64,000 bases of DNA from Colias croceus (lineage: Eukaryota > Arthropoda > Insecta > Lepidoptera > Pieridae), in assembly GCF_905220415.1 (NCBI RefSeq), contig NC_059550.1, positions 3,474,501 through 3,538,500 of the forward strand, given 5' to 3'. The position numbers and the translations under genes were made by a program. The notes beneath the pieces were generated by a model that did no database searches, was not told the origin of the DNA, and saw only the letters and a list, made by a program, of their open reading frames with translations. Positions 1 through 12,866 of this stretch are shown piece after piece (the first letter of the stretch is position 1; each line of letters starts with the position of its first letter).

Positions 1-2307
1 ATTATTACCTGAGTTGAATGGGCCAGGATAATAGCATCAAATTTTAACCTTATGGTTTACCGTATAAAGTTTATTTTCATATTCCGTTTGCGTCCGTGTA
101 TAGTTCATAGAAATGGTCCATGGTCATGGTGGATTGTATTGCACTGATATTCTTAGATTTTAGCTGATCTAAGTTTATTGTTTACACGAAAAATAGACTA
201 GAAATGTTAGCCACACAGAAACTGATGATAACTTCTGCTCTATATAGGCCTCTCTATTTTTGTGAACTTTTGTTGTTTTCGTTACAAATATGTAGTTGTT
301 ACAATAAAGGGATTTTTATTCAACATTGCAGTTGATTGCATACGTTTTGATTGCCAGTTAACAATTAAACCTTGACTGGACTTGGTTTTTGGCATTTTAA
401 TTCACTATAATTTAGTGTTACTCCCTTTTAAATCAAATGTAAAAGTAAATTTAGGATAAGTTCTTATCTATTGACGTGCAAATAATCAAGCCATATTGTT
501 ATAAGTAGAAGAACGACCTGTAATTGCTCATAGGGCTTCATTCGAGTTAATCTTTTTACATGCAGAGGGGTTATGAGACGTGTATGGACACTTTAACGTA
601 AAACGAGTTGTTTCTAACAGTTATTATTACTTTGAATTATAAAGATTTCATTAAAAAAATAAAAGTTTTACTTAATATTATTAATGCCAACCTAAGTATC
701 GACTTAATACGTTTGTTACAATTTCACAAAAAACATGAAACTATTTATAAACTTAAAATTTACTAACAGGACCACTTTGTCTAATTTCTCTAGCGACAAT
801 GAACGTTGAGGGAGTGAAAAAAGGAACTAAAGCTTGTATATAAAAGCCCCCATAAAAGCTATTCACAATAATGTGAAATCGCGAGCGAAACTGCAAACGG
901 AAAGCTAGCGTTATTATTCAGTATTCGACATAATAATAACATGTTTATTACTATTTACGTTATATCTCTACATTTCTCATTCCTATACTCGATATGGGTA
1001 ATTTTATAGTTTACAAATACACAAGCCCTAAATATTGGTTTTTATACTTACCTTGCTAGTTTCAAAACAAAAACGGAAGCGGTTGATGGCACTTCGTTTT
1101 TAGTCGTCTGTTGCAGACGCGATGTTTGCACAGTTTTTACTATATTATCTGTGGCCAGCTTGTCGGATATATTACTTATCTTGTTATAACTTCATGGCGC
1201 TTTTTTTAAGTTCTCTTACGGATCCTTTACAGATATTTCTAAAATACCTCGTTCATTGTCTGAAATCGGAATGCTTCTTTGAATCAATAATATTTTTTTT
1301 TTAAATAAGTATAGCTGTCAACAATTATTAATGTCTATACAAAGGTTATACACATTAGAAAGTACATTAGAAAAAAGTAATGTTGATATTTTACGAAACA
1401 ATCAATTCGACAACAAGCACAATGATTTCAACACGCATGATATTATTACCAACAAAAAATTGAACAAATCGAATATTAAAAATTGAAATAAATAGAATAT
1501 CGTCGTTGATTAAATTAATCAAGTCAATTAGTTCAATTTTTTTGTTTAATTTGGTCCTTATAAGACCATATAAATAAATATCATATAATCGAATGATGTT
1601 TTAATAAATACTTGTCTGTATTATTAATTATTTTATTGTATAATATTTTCCCTGTAATGCGACGGTGGCGCCATCTCTTCAAAGCTCCGGGAATAATCTG
1701 AGGAACTTATAATTTTGTAGGCGGAAAATAAATGGCGCTATAAAGTATAAACATTTGACAATTCTCATAGGTACGAAAGATAGAACAGGTTCGGTATTAA
1801 ATTTCATCTTATATTTGATCATTATTGAACGTGTTTAATGGGTATCAACAATTATGAATATATTACGTTACATAATTATTTATATTTCTATATAACTTTA
1901 AACCAACAATATTTCAGTAGATTCTGATTTGAATATATCGAAGTCAAAATATTGTTTCATTCTATATTTTTGTGTTTTATAAGTCATGTCACCAAATAAC
2001 ATTGAATCGACCAAGTTGTTGATCAACTCAGTCGACTAAATCCTGATCGCGTCATGAGGGCTGCCACACCTTATGATTTATTTAATCATACAAAAAAGAT
2101 TTAAACATACATAAATAAACAAAAAAGTTTTAAGCCAAACAATAATTATTGTTCAAATTATTGATTCCGAATAGTTTTTAGAGTTGTTTGACGAACTAAC
2201 TTGTAACTAATCATGGAAAAACTAATACATCTGTAAAGGCTTTCTATATCTATAAATGATGGTCATGATACTACGTTGCGAAAGAATTTCACATCTTATA
2301 TACATAT
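1..2307. other. AT-rich stretch, no confident gene
   Basis: No convincing coding region was found on either strand. The only notable items are a TATA-like box followed by a short signal-peptide-like ORF (separate entry) and a short GC-richer piece near 1660-1740 that looks like eroded repeat DNA. It may be intergenic or intronic. Confidence 0.5.
837..997 (+). promoter_or_regulatory. Candidate TATA promoter and signal-peptide first exon
   Basis: TATATAAAAG at 837-846 is followed 28 bp later by TTCACA, a plausible initiator around 865. The first ATG (871) is immediately followed by a stop; the second (941) opens 19 hydrophobic codons that look like a secretory signal peptide and ends at TGG|GTAATT, a possible splice donor at 997/998. 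This layout resembles insect secreted-protein or cuticle-protein genes. No downstream exon could be recognised, so it may be chance in AT-rich DNA. Confidence 0.2.
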
Positions 2308-2689
2308 TTGTTAAACACCGGCAACCTCGCACGACAAGATAGCTAACATCATAAGTAACAACATTTGACCTACGACTTTTGGCATATAAACGCAATAAAT
2401 TATTTTTAAATGATTATTTAAGCTTTTATTGTACTCTCCTAACGTTTGTAAGTCTATGTTCTATTCATCATCGAAAGGACGACGCGACGCGGACGCCCCC
2501 TTTCCCCTCCCGTTCGCTTCTTGTTTACGTAATTTTTGGAATGCGCGTATAATATTCAAACGGAAAAGTAAATGAACATTTATTTTTGTATGAAAATAAA
2601 ATCTAACAAATTATCAAAAGTCGTAGAACAAATGTTGTTACTTATGATGTTAGGTATCTTTGTCCTGCGAGGTTGCTGGTGTTTTACAA
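2308..2689. mobile_element. MITE-like element with ~74-bp terminal inverted repeats
   Basis: The stretch 2308-2382 reappears in reverse complement at about 2616-2689 with a few mismatches. The outer ends read TTGTTAAACACC on the left and TTGTAAAACACC as the reverse complement of the right. The inner part has a GC-rich core around 2470-2515 in an otherwise AT-rich setting. No ORF is present, so it is a non-autonomous inverted-repeat element. No clear target-site duplication was seen and the superfamily is not assigned. Confidence 0.65.
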
Positions 2690-2913
2690 GTAACCCTGTA
2701 TACACTTATTCTTTGTAAATAATAAAACTGGTAACCCTATGGCCGCCACAGATGCAATTTAGTCACTGTAATAGTTTCGATGCTATCGGCTCATGTCGTG
2801 AAAAAAACCTTAGGGCGGCACATGTGGCGCCGAATGGGAATTTACTAAAATTCATTCGTTTTCTAAGAAATATTTAAAGATTTAACTAATAACTAATATC
2901 ATATTTAACATAT

Positions 2914-3106
2914 TATCTATACTGATATTAGATATAAAGCTGAAAAGTTTGTGTGTTTGAACGGACTAATCTCAGGAACAGGTCCGATTTGAAACATTCT
3001 TTCGGTTTTAGATAGCCCATTTATCGAGGAAGGTTATAGGCTATATATTATCTCCCTAAGACCAAAAGGAGCGGAGCAACGCGGGTGAAATCGCGGGGCA
3101 CAGCTA
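2914..3106 (+). mobile_element. Helitron-like repeat (family B)
   Basis: A copy of a repeat that recurs at 10583-10784 and, truncated, near 5978-6053. Shared blocks are GTCCGATTTGAAA and GCCCATTTATCGAGGAAGG. The 3' end is a GC-rich stretch followed by CAGCTAG and T, matching the CTAG|T end typical of lepidopteran Helitron-like elements. It has no coding capacity. Confidence 0.55.
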
Positions 3107-6100
3107 GTGTGTTATATTTCGTAGATTAACCTACAAATATGATTGAAATTTAGTTTTAAGAGCTACTAGTTCCAGTAAATGCTACAAATTTGCATGTTAA
3201 GAGACAGAACCTAACTTTAATTAAGCACACACTGTCAGACAAAACAAAGCTCTCTTTGACTGAGAAGAGAAAGATATACTGGAAGGAAGGATACTGAAAG
3301 AGAAAGATATACAGTCAGTTTCAAAATTTATTTATAATATTAATAAATAAATTTTGAATCAAAAGGAAAGCCGAGTTTATATACTAATAATATAAAGTCT
3401 CATTTTATGTTTGCCCATCACTTAGTTCATATACTAAGTAAAAACTCATTCCCATTTCATGTGGCATATATTGTCTATGTTTTAAAGCAAATGGGTTATT
3501 AACTGTGGTTATTAATTATAGAATATCTACCTCGGGCGATAGTTTATGCAAAATGTAAATGCAATGACAAACCTATAGGTAGTACTTACACAAAAGTTGA
3601 AAATGATTGACAAAAGCTCCTGATATTAAGAGCATTACTTCAATACCTACTTACAGTCATTGCGTGGTTATATTTCTGAAGTTACTTGAGATCTATACCT
3701 AACGTTTAATAAATTAAAACTCGCATAAACTTTTATTTAATTAATTAACATAAAATGTTCCTCATTGTTAATGGATAGAGAACCGACTTCAGACCATAAT
3801 AAATTCACACCAAAGCAATTTAAATCTACAAATTCCTTCTATTGCAGACTACATTATTTTGTAATTTATTCTTTATTTATCACATGTAAATAATCATTTA
3901 ATATCTTTCAATAAAATCGCCGTGGTATCATTATCAAAAAATCGCAAAGTAACTAATAACTATGATCTCAGTATATTCACGCAGATTCTTTCCAATAGGT
4001 TCAGGCATAACAGTCAAGAGACAAAGGAAACGATGATTTAATTTATTCATATCCATATGGCGTAGAAACTAGAATATGTCTGTATTTAAGCCAGACTGCA
4101 GTCTGCAATAGACCTTACCAAGTATTACGCATAAATAAGAATTGTTTTATATAATAATATCGCTCGTATGTGTACCGTTCAAGTACAACAATATAACTTT
4201 AGTTACAACTCCCACAGTCCGCATCAAAACTCCGGAAAACTCGATCAAGTTGAAAACATTTTTAACGCTTCAATAAAACAAAATCACACGTTAATTCGTA
4301 AAAATTGCATTCTGAAACATAATGTCGGTAGTAATTTAGAAAGTTTCTCACTTTAATCCCACGATTGTTGATCAAAAATTAATTTTGAGTGCGGAAACCG
4401 CGCGACGGCGACGTGACCGAAGTTTCGAGACGCTTTGAAATGTCCGAATTGCAGGCAAAATGTTTAAAAAGAGCAAAATGTGCTATTTTTTGTTTAAATG
4501 TCCGCTGAAAGCAGACACCAGACAATTATGATGCATTATGTTATGAGCATGCGAGCATGTTAGTTAATTGGCTAAAATAACATGCAAAAAAATAATACAA
4601 AACAACATTTCATAAATCTAGAAAAAGAAAAACCCAAAAGCACTTTTTTAACGTTTTACTGTTAACTTATATTTTATTCAAAAAGTTGTTTGAAACAAAA
4701 GACTTTTTCCAAATGCATGTCTGTTGCTCTTCCAAAAAGATGCAAGAACTATTGATTCAAGGAGTTCTGATGATTACAATTGATGATTGATTGATTGATG
4801 AGATTGCTAGAAATAGCCAAGTCAAATTTGATATTAATTCTCAACTAGTTTTCGGACCGCGATTTCGCACGCCCACACTATAAGTACTTTATCGCGCAAC
4901 AGCCGTTCACAATACAAATATCCACTCACTGCTAGCGTAATACAAAGTTCTTAAGTTCGATTCCGGTGGAGACACAAAATATCTGGATCTGGCTGAGTAC
5001 AGAACTATTTAGGCAATAATCAATCTAATCCGTTAACTACCGTTATCTTCCGATACACAGAAACAGAAGTGTAAGTGTAAGATTAATATAGGATAAATTA
5101 TTCATCTGCCGACAAGGGGACACGGCCCCCGGACCTTTACTTCTCTCTTATCTAATAGATACTGTTTCAAAAAGCTGGATATATCTTCCTCCAATTTTTC
5201 TATGTGCTTGTATTATTTTAAATCAGAAACCTGAAAATGTTACTTAGAAACTTTCATTCGTAACATTAAGTAAGGATTATAACAGACGACGCTGATGAGT
5301 CTCGTTTAAAAGTGAAAATATATTAAAGAGTTCTAATCGCAATTTTCCACAGAACCTGGATGGCCTTGGTTTCATTTAGGTCAGCCTTTCATGTTTCAGG
5401 ACAGTACCTACGTAGCTAGAGCTTCTAATCGTTATAATCGCGCACGCAATTCCTTTATGTTAATGGTTTTATGTACCTAAGGACAATTTATAGTTATTCG
5501 TATTTTCTTTGGACTGAATTTACGTTGCATTCATAAATAGGCTACATAAATATGCTACTTTACTGTTAATTATGTAATTCCTGAGGGCGCTGGGCGGATA
5601 TATTTCAAATAATTGTCTTCCTCTGCGTTCTGCTTCCTTTCCAAGAAATATATAGCCTGCCATATTATTGACTGTAGGTACTGAAGTAGGAAATCATGAC
5701 CTCCGGTTTGGATTTCACATATTATTTTGAGCACTATATGTATAGTAAGTTATAGGTACTTAGACATTATACAATTAAATTCCTACGTTTTTTGTAATAT
5801 TTATAATTCTACGCACTAATTATGTCAACATGTTCCAGAGGGATAAATAATAAGTGAACAGTGTACACTATGTTACTTCATAATTATTACCTACTTACGT
5901 GTCGTGTAGAGCAGTCAAGTATGTATTGACATAGTTATGGTCCGTCGTGTAAGTTTGTAATTTTACATTAGTTTATCTATACCAACTATAATATTATAAA
6001 GGAAATATAAATAAAGGAAAATCCATTTATCGAGGAAGGCTATAGGCTATATGAGTTTTTTGTAATAGAAATACGAATTTGATAAGGTATTATCATGGTT

Positions 6101-9100
6101 TTACTTAGCTCATAGTTTTTTAATAGGCCAGATGCTACGCCGCTGAAACTCCGATATATCTGAACGTATGAAGAAGTGCTCAATATTTAAAGTAATTGCG
6201 TCTTTTTACCACACCAAACCCAAAATTGTTTACTAAAATTTCAAATTTCACTACAGCTTATTAAATATTACTCTCCTCATTTCACAGTAACCCACTTAAA
6301 GAATAACTTATCTGTAAATTAACCTCATTAAATTATTTGATTTGAATCTCTAGTATCTTATTTAAATGAAGCTCCCAAGAATCAAAATAGTTCGCTTTAA
6401 CCAGCGACGCCGCGTCTCTACTTAGACAGACAAAGGCTTCAAACATATTACGAACCCTCCTTTCCCGTAAACGAAACAATACGACCAAAAGGAACAAAAA
6501 ATTGTCTACCCCGTTAGGCGGGACTGCAAGTTACTTATCACGTTTTATACAAACATATCTATACATTTATTTTATGCACTTTATCATTTACATCTAACAA
6601 TTTAAAACATATTCCTATATCAAAACATAAGTAGTACTTAACACTTAAAGCGACATTACTCGGTAATTTCTATTTTTTATTGCGGTTTCGCTTAAAACCT
6701 ATCTGAAGTTACGTTTCAAACGATGATCACTCGTGACGTTTACAGGGAACAACACTCGAGACCCCTCCCCCTCCCCCTGCGAGCCTCCCCCTCCCCTAAC
6801 CGACGCTCTGGTACGTGCTACGGCGATACTACGAAGAAAGTCGTGTTTGGTTTATACGGAAAAAAATCAAACTTGAACTAAAAAGCCACAGTTAACGTTA
6901 TTTTACGATGATTTATTTGTAAAGTAGATTTAACGATTCTTATTTAAATATGTTATTATGTTTATCAAATTAAATTACTGATAAACACGTACTTAACTCT
7001 AAAGAAAGTCTTAAACCTTCGTTTCATTAACGATGCAATATGAATAAAATATTATTTATAAGATATTTATAAAGTTAGGCGTAATTGAAACAATCCAATC
7101 GGAATTTGAAGCAAGATTTGAGTAAGGGGCTTCTCCTAAGGTTTCACTGCTTACAGGTTTGTAACTAAGTTGGGTTTAGCGAAATATCTCGAATTTGTCG
7201 GCTCCTATTAATTCAACGTACCAGTTTCCAAGGATTCGGGAACGTCGTGTTGACGAATTTATAACTAAATAACATTTATTAATGTTTCATGTTCGACTCA
7301 TATTATTTTATGATAGTTCGAGCGGGAACTTAAAATCTTATGATACGAGTTTCATTGAATGTTCTTTTACTACAGAGTCATCTGAACTAGGTACGTATCT
7401 TACGTAATTATAATTAATATTAGATATACTTATTTAAAACTAATATACATTTCTATTACAATTTACAAAGTGAATTTGGAAATGCATGTTTAAAGTTATT
7501 AAAACATCTCAATATTTCTATAAGTGTTACATAGTTACGATAATAATAACATTTTCTATACAATCACCTCGGGGAAAACATGGGAACTCAAACCCAAAGA
7601 GCCTGGAGTGCTTCTCAAAAATAAAATAAGAATATAATATAAATACATCATCAAGCATTTGTATTTTGTAAAATAAAATCTTAGGAGATATCTCTGAACA
7701 CGTTTTATTATTTATGAAAATTCAAAAACGTTATTGGACGCTATTTCCTAATCCTGCTATACTGAATACTGATTAAATTAAAGAAAAGTTAGTCAAAGCT
7801 ATATATATATGTTTTGTTAAAAGTGTATGTTTTCTTAAAAGTTTATTATAAAGCAGAGTCCTCGACATCGTTTGTATGACTGTCTGTACATCTCTCTGCG
7901 ATAAATTCAAAATCTACTGTCCCAATTTTCACAGTTTTAATTGAGAATTAGTTTTACACTGTAAAAGTTTACATAGAGACAAAGCCGCTATTAATGTACA
8001 AAATCAAAATATTAAATATACGGTGCTACAAGTATCAAACCTAACATAACACCATTTCAATTCAAGCAATCACCGTTTAATTTTAATCCAAAACTCCTAA
8101 CAGTACTTTTAATTTGAATCGAAGAACGGATTCCAAAGAACCATTAAGAGATAATTACTGATCGCCTTCCGAGAAGGCTGACACCTATGATCGCGCTATA
8201 TCAAGTATAAGGAAACTATTCAGTATTCGTGTACCTAAAAAAACAGGCATTTAATAAACGAATTAAAATTGACGTAACAATGCCTTAGCTCATATTTAGC
8301 TCTTTTATTGAGGTACAGAAATAGCATATGAGTATAAACACAATTATGTAGATATTTTGTGAAGCTGTATAAGGTTTTATTACGTTTATTTTTTACGTGA
8401 AGAGGGAACTAAGGTACCCACTACCCATTGTATGTTCGACTGTTGTGAAAAATAATAAAATATTACCTACTAAAATTCGTATCTATTATTTTAAGATTTT
8501 ATGAAATTATGAGTCAAATTGGGTTAGTTTTGGTGTCCTTTTAACTTTTTTTATTAAATTGTAGAGCTCATTATTGGATTTTCTCCACAAGTCCTTTGGA
8601 ACGAAGTTTTTTGCACCTCAACTGTAAAGCTCTAACCAGGCGAATAATATATCTCTATTAAGTTTATTGCTTTTAAATTTACCCACTAAAGAGACGCATT
8701 TATTATTTCTAGATGTTGGTACTTAGTACCTACATCTATATTATATTAAATTATAAAAAAATATTTCAAGTATACGTATATTTCAAAGTACCTAAGTTAA
8801 GGTAATACTTTAATTTACATAGTTAATTTGTAGAAATGAAATAATTTCATTTATTTCATAAAGTTTTTATTATTTTTAATAGCCTTTTTGGATTTTCTAT
8901 AAGTTAATTATACATACCTATATTGCATTACGCATAAGCCAGTCCTCCAAAGAGCATACAATCGCAAAAACATTTTAAAACATATTGTGTGTATCGAGCC
9001 TAAAGGCAATCACCTAATTCAAAGACCCTAGGTTTGTGAATTTAATTTCGCCGTATTTCAGTCATTTCGTTCATTCACTTTCGGTCCTTGCCGTCAACCT

Positions 9101-9179
9101 GAAATCTGTCAAGGCTGAAGGCTGCAGACTAATCGAAAAGTAAATGACTAGTTAAGATTGGTTTTGTTTTGCTTTCTAA
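3107..9179. other. Long gene-free AT-rich region with repeat scraps
   Basis: No plausible exon was recognised. It contains a truncated family-B Helitron-like fragment (about 5978-6053), a tRNA box-B-like match in a SINE-like stretch near 4950-4965, a short TGATTGA-type simple repeat near 4780, and a C-rich pyrimidine tract at 6758-6800. The longest ORF (4168-4356) lacks any recognisable motif and is probably chance. Confidence 0.5.
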
Positions 9180-9415
9180 TCCTACCAATATTATAAATGC
9201 GAAAGTTTGTGAGGATATGTGTGTGTACTGTGTGTGTGTGTTTGTTACTCTTTCACGCAAATTCTACTGAACCGATTACAATGAAATTTAGCACACATAT
9301 AGAGGGTAACTTGGATTAACACATATAATAGGTTTTATCCCGGAAATCCAACGGGAACAGGAACTATGCGGGTTTTCCTTTGAAAACGCGGGTGAAGCCG
9401 CGGGCGGAAATCTAG
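9180..9415 (+). mobile_element. Helitron-like repeat (family A, Lep1-type)
   Basis: Starts TCCTACCAATATTATAAA directly after an A and ends ATCTAG directly before a T, the classic A|TC...CTAG|T Helitron insertion signature. A GC-rich hairpin region (GAAGCCGCGGGC) lies just before the end. An internal TGTGTGTG tract is present. The same family occurs at 10224-10443, 48299-48531 and 48550-48742. It is non-coding and presumably mobilised in trans. Confidence 0.75.
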
Positions 9416-10223
9416 TTTTAGGTATATATACTGTAGTTATAATAAGTAGAGCACAATGTTCAATATTACTAATTATTGTAACAAATAGCATTTAGTTAAA
9501 CCTATTAAATATAATACCTACATAAGACTGTTACAACCCATAGGTTGTTGAATTACGCAGGTTGTTCTCTATCACAATAGTAAACAGTACCTAAGTAATC
9601 CGAACTAAACACCAAAGGTACAGAGAATAGATATTATATATCTAGGTACGCAAATTCATATTAAATTCTATTCCGCCAACGATTGATCTAGATTGAATTT
9701 TATATACACGTATAAACGTATCAAGCCAATGGAGGCGTATTAAGTTCAAAGTTCAAGTGGCTAGCGGCAACGAAGCCTAAACAATATAAAGTTTAAAGGT
9801 CTTTCTAGATAATCGGGATATTCCGATTTTCATAACGCGTTGGTGGACAGTAGGCTCGTAGGCTGATCAAAGACACAAAATGTCACGTTAATGCTGCGGG
9901 ATGAACCGCTATTAATATACAAAACGTATTTTTTACTCTGTAACATGTTAACAGTATCGATATTAGCATTCTTATCTGGAATTTTACATACTTATCTGCT
10001 TATATCCTGCGTTTTGATAATATTATCTAGTTTATGCGAGTCTCGTTAGCGCCCTAACAATACTTAGGTATTATACTTATTATAATTAGGTATTTGCAAT
10101 TATTTTTATTCTCTATATTAAGTTTAATATTAACTTTCGCCTTTTTGCAGCCTTAGGTCTATTTTAACATAATTTTCAGTTACTAACACAATGGTTAGAT
10201 TATCTAATCTAATCTATCTAATA

Positions 10224-10443
10224 TCTTATAAAGGCGAAAGTTTGTATGGATGTATGGATGTATGGATGTTTGTTACTCTTTCACGTAAAAACTACTGAAC
10301 CGATTACAATGAAATTAAGCACACATATAGAGGGTAACTTGGATTAACACAAAGGATAGTTTTTATCCCGGAAATCCCACGGGAACGGGAACTATGCGGG
10401 TTTTCCTTTGCAAACGCGGGCGAAGCCGCGGGCGGAAATCTAG
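10224..10443 (+). mobile_element. Helitron-like repeat (family A, Lep1-type)
   Basis: A second family-A copy, with a tandem TATGGATG tract in place of the TG tract and a slightly altered 5' end (TCTTATAAAGGCG). Its 3' part, from the CTTTCACG block to the terminal CTAG, nearly matches the 48299-48531 copy. Non-coding. Confidence 0.7.
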
Positions 10444-10582
10444 TCTACTATATTTAAAAAATACACATTACTAATACCTACATATAACATAAACAGTATT
10501 TATTATAGGTAATTTTTTAGGGAAAACTTCATCAATTCCCCCATAACATAACACGCTCTACGTAGATCCATATGATTAAATA

Positions 10583-10784
10583 TACAGAACAATATTATAA
10601 AGCTGAAGAGTTTGTTTGTTTGTTTGTTTGAACGCGCTAATCTCGGGAACAACTGGTCCGATTTGAAAAATTCTTTCAGTGTTAGATAGCCCATTTATCG
10701 AGGAAGGTTATAGGCTATATTATGTCATCACACTACGACCAACAGGAGTGGAGCCACGGGGGTGAAACCGCGCGGAGCAACTAG
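10583..10784 (+). mobile_element. Helitron-like repeat (family B)
   Basis: Same family as 2914-3106: AATATTATAAAGCTGAAGAG at the left, the GCCCATTTATCGAGGAAGG block in the middle and a GC-rich 3' end closing with CTAG before T. A TTTG repeat lies near the left end. It lies about 1 kb upstream of the small winged-helix ORF. Confidence 0.6.
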
Positions 10785-11787
10785 TATCTAATGTAAAGAG
10801 AACTCTAGTTTCCTATCCATTCCATACGTATTCAAAGGCATTCTATGTTTATTAAATTTAATAATATCTACAGAAACCTATTATCATCTAAACCCAAGTC
10901 TATTATCAGCACGAGTTATGAGTTAGTGGCACATGCTCAATTGGTTGGGGATTTCAGGTCGAATTGCCGTCAAACAAATGTCGGTATCTCGTAATGCAAA
11001 TAAACGTTCCGAACAACGTTCGAATTTCGTTTATGGTTCTTTATTTAACAATGCCTGCTACAAAAGCTTCCCTTGTAGGGCAAAAGTAAAATGTTTATAA
11101 GTATACGGTAAAGGCACAGATTAGATACTAGGTAAAGGGCACAGTGCTTACTAGTACTTACTAGTTAGGTACTACTACTTAGTTGGAAGGGAAATAGTAG
11201 GTACCTATGCATATTCTGATTTTTCTATATTTATTATAATACAGTTAACTATTCCTCATTATTATAATAAAACCCAGAATAAATTTACAATAATTCAGAT
11301 GTTACCCACAAAATGAAATATCATACGACGAAAAACATAAGAAAATTCCTTCACAGCGTATCCATAAAAGGCACAAAGCTTGTTCCACATTCATCGCACA
11401 GAGTACACCCTGCGTCATTGTAAATGAACTCGCAATAATTCACCCCTACGGATTCGTTCCTTTCGTGTAACCCAACTGGTGTGTCAACTAGTCGCCCGAT
11501 TAGTCGAGCTTAGCGTTGACTACTTTAATTAAACAAATTAAATGTGTGATCGAATCACTGTGTATTTAAACGATATTGGTTAAATAATTCGAATCCAATA
11601 TATGATTCCTATTAGGTAGGTTTAATAAGTATTGTCTATTATTGACCAAAAATATTAGCAGACTTTGTCAATAAAAAAAAAACTATGTCAACAATTACTT
11701 AGGTAACTACATATGCCAGATAACTGACACAATTCACAAATCCAAACCCGAAAAATATATAAAAAAACGTAAAATTTTCGTGTAACC

Positions 11788-12129
11788 ATGAAATCAAAAC
11801 TGAAATATATTAGATCAATGTCCTCCATAACGTCCCAACGCTCGCGCTCATGCCATTCAAATCCTTCATATCATAGACCACAAAGAAATTACGGGCTACG
11901 TAGATCTGTTCCCGCCTCAATAGTGCTTTGGGCATTTCACAGAATACCTGCGAGGGAAGGCTTAACATCACAGCGGCTTATAAATTTTCTAAAAAGGCAC
12001 TATAAAGTTGATAATCCGGGAAGAAGCGGCAAATCCATAGCGACAATACTAAGGTGTGCAGTCGAGTTTGGTCTTTTACAAAAGCGCGGTAAACGCTATT
12101 TTCTGGCGCCAACAGATCGACCGTCCTAG
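11788..12129 (+). CDS. Small basic winged-helix / H15-like protein (hypothetical)
   Basis: An uninterrupted 113-codon ORF. Residues 1-43 are basic and rich in Ser and Arg (SQRSRSCH). Residues about 44-107 look like a compact winged-helix module: helices around PASIVLWAFHR, LTSQRLINFLKRHY and SIATILRCAVEFGLL, then a basic wing RGKRYFLAP. This pattern recalls the linker-histone H15 fold and a family of small insect proteins of unknown function (DUF4777-like). That suggests a DNA-binding or chromatin role, but this is inference. A TATA-like TATATAAAA lies about 30 bp before the ATG, leaving almost no 5' UTR, so transcription may start elsewhere. A polyadenylation signal AATAAA is at 12341. An alternative start is codon 11. 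No introns are evident. It could be a young or testis-type gene, or a chance ORF. Confidence 0.5.
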   Translation: MKSKLKYIRSMSSITSQRSRSCHSNPSYHRPQRNYGLRRSVPASIVLWAFHRIPAREGLTSQRLINFLKRHYKVDNPGRSGKSIATILRCAVEFGLLQKRGKRYFLAPTDRPS

Positions 12130-12659
12130 GTGCTAATTAAAAGTACCTACTTTAAAAATCTTATCTGGTGCATAAAAATATCTTGTGTTTTTTTTAATTT
12201 AAATGTTAAAATGTGTGTCCGTACTCCGTACCTGACTAGCGTTATCATTGCTATCATGTATGTTTGAAACTAGAAATATAACATAAAAACAATATTCGGA
12301 CTACTCTTATTACTACTTTGTTCTCTGTAATTTAAGATTTAATAAAATTGAATAATTTATGTGAAAGTGTCAATTTATTTGAGAAAATATATAAGTAATG
12401 TATAAGGGGTGTTTGTCATGGCAGTTTCTACTTTCTACTGTCCCAAAACATGGAAACATACCTACAGGATGGAAATTTTGAATGTGCCCCTGAGGGAAAG
12501 TAGGTACTTGTACGTAGGTTCGGTTCCCTTTGCTTTAATACATCCCTAATAATTAATCTGATACATGCTATAGTCTTGTTTTAATTTCGAACTGATTTAG
12601 AAATTGCTCTACCATCGTTCCAATTTTAGATTACGATATACTTACGCAAAGGTAGCCAA

Positions 12660-12866
12660 TAACTGTTAATTTGTTATCCTCTCCTTCCCTATCCTCATTC
12701 CCTCCCATCCTCGCCCCTTCTACCTAACTCCTTCCAAATCCCTTTGAGGACAGCAACACATCCACTTCCCAGTGGAGTGGATGCTTATGGGCGGCGTGTA
12801 TCGCTTAACACCAGGCGACGCGTGTGCTCGTTTGCTATCCTATACCATAAAAAAAAAAAAAAAAAT
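12660..12866 (+). mobile_element. 5'-truncated LINE 3' end with poly(A)
   Basis: Non-coding sequence of LINE 3' UTR type containing GTGTATCGCTTAACACCAGG and GTGCTCGTTTGC, followed by CCATAAAA and a run of about 16 A. Such tails are common in lepidopteran genomes as 5'-truncated retrotransposon insertions. The left boundary is approximate and no target-site duplication was confirmed. Confidence 0.5.

Noticed and set aside
4950..4970. GTTCGATTCC, a match to the tRNA box B
   Set aside because: No box A at the right distance and no cloverleaf can be drawn; at most a SINE remnant.
10240..10270. TATGGATG direct repeats as a possible CRISPR-like array
   Set aside because: Short tandem microsatellite inside a Helitron-like repeat, in a eukaryotic genome, with no spacers.
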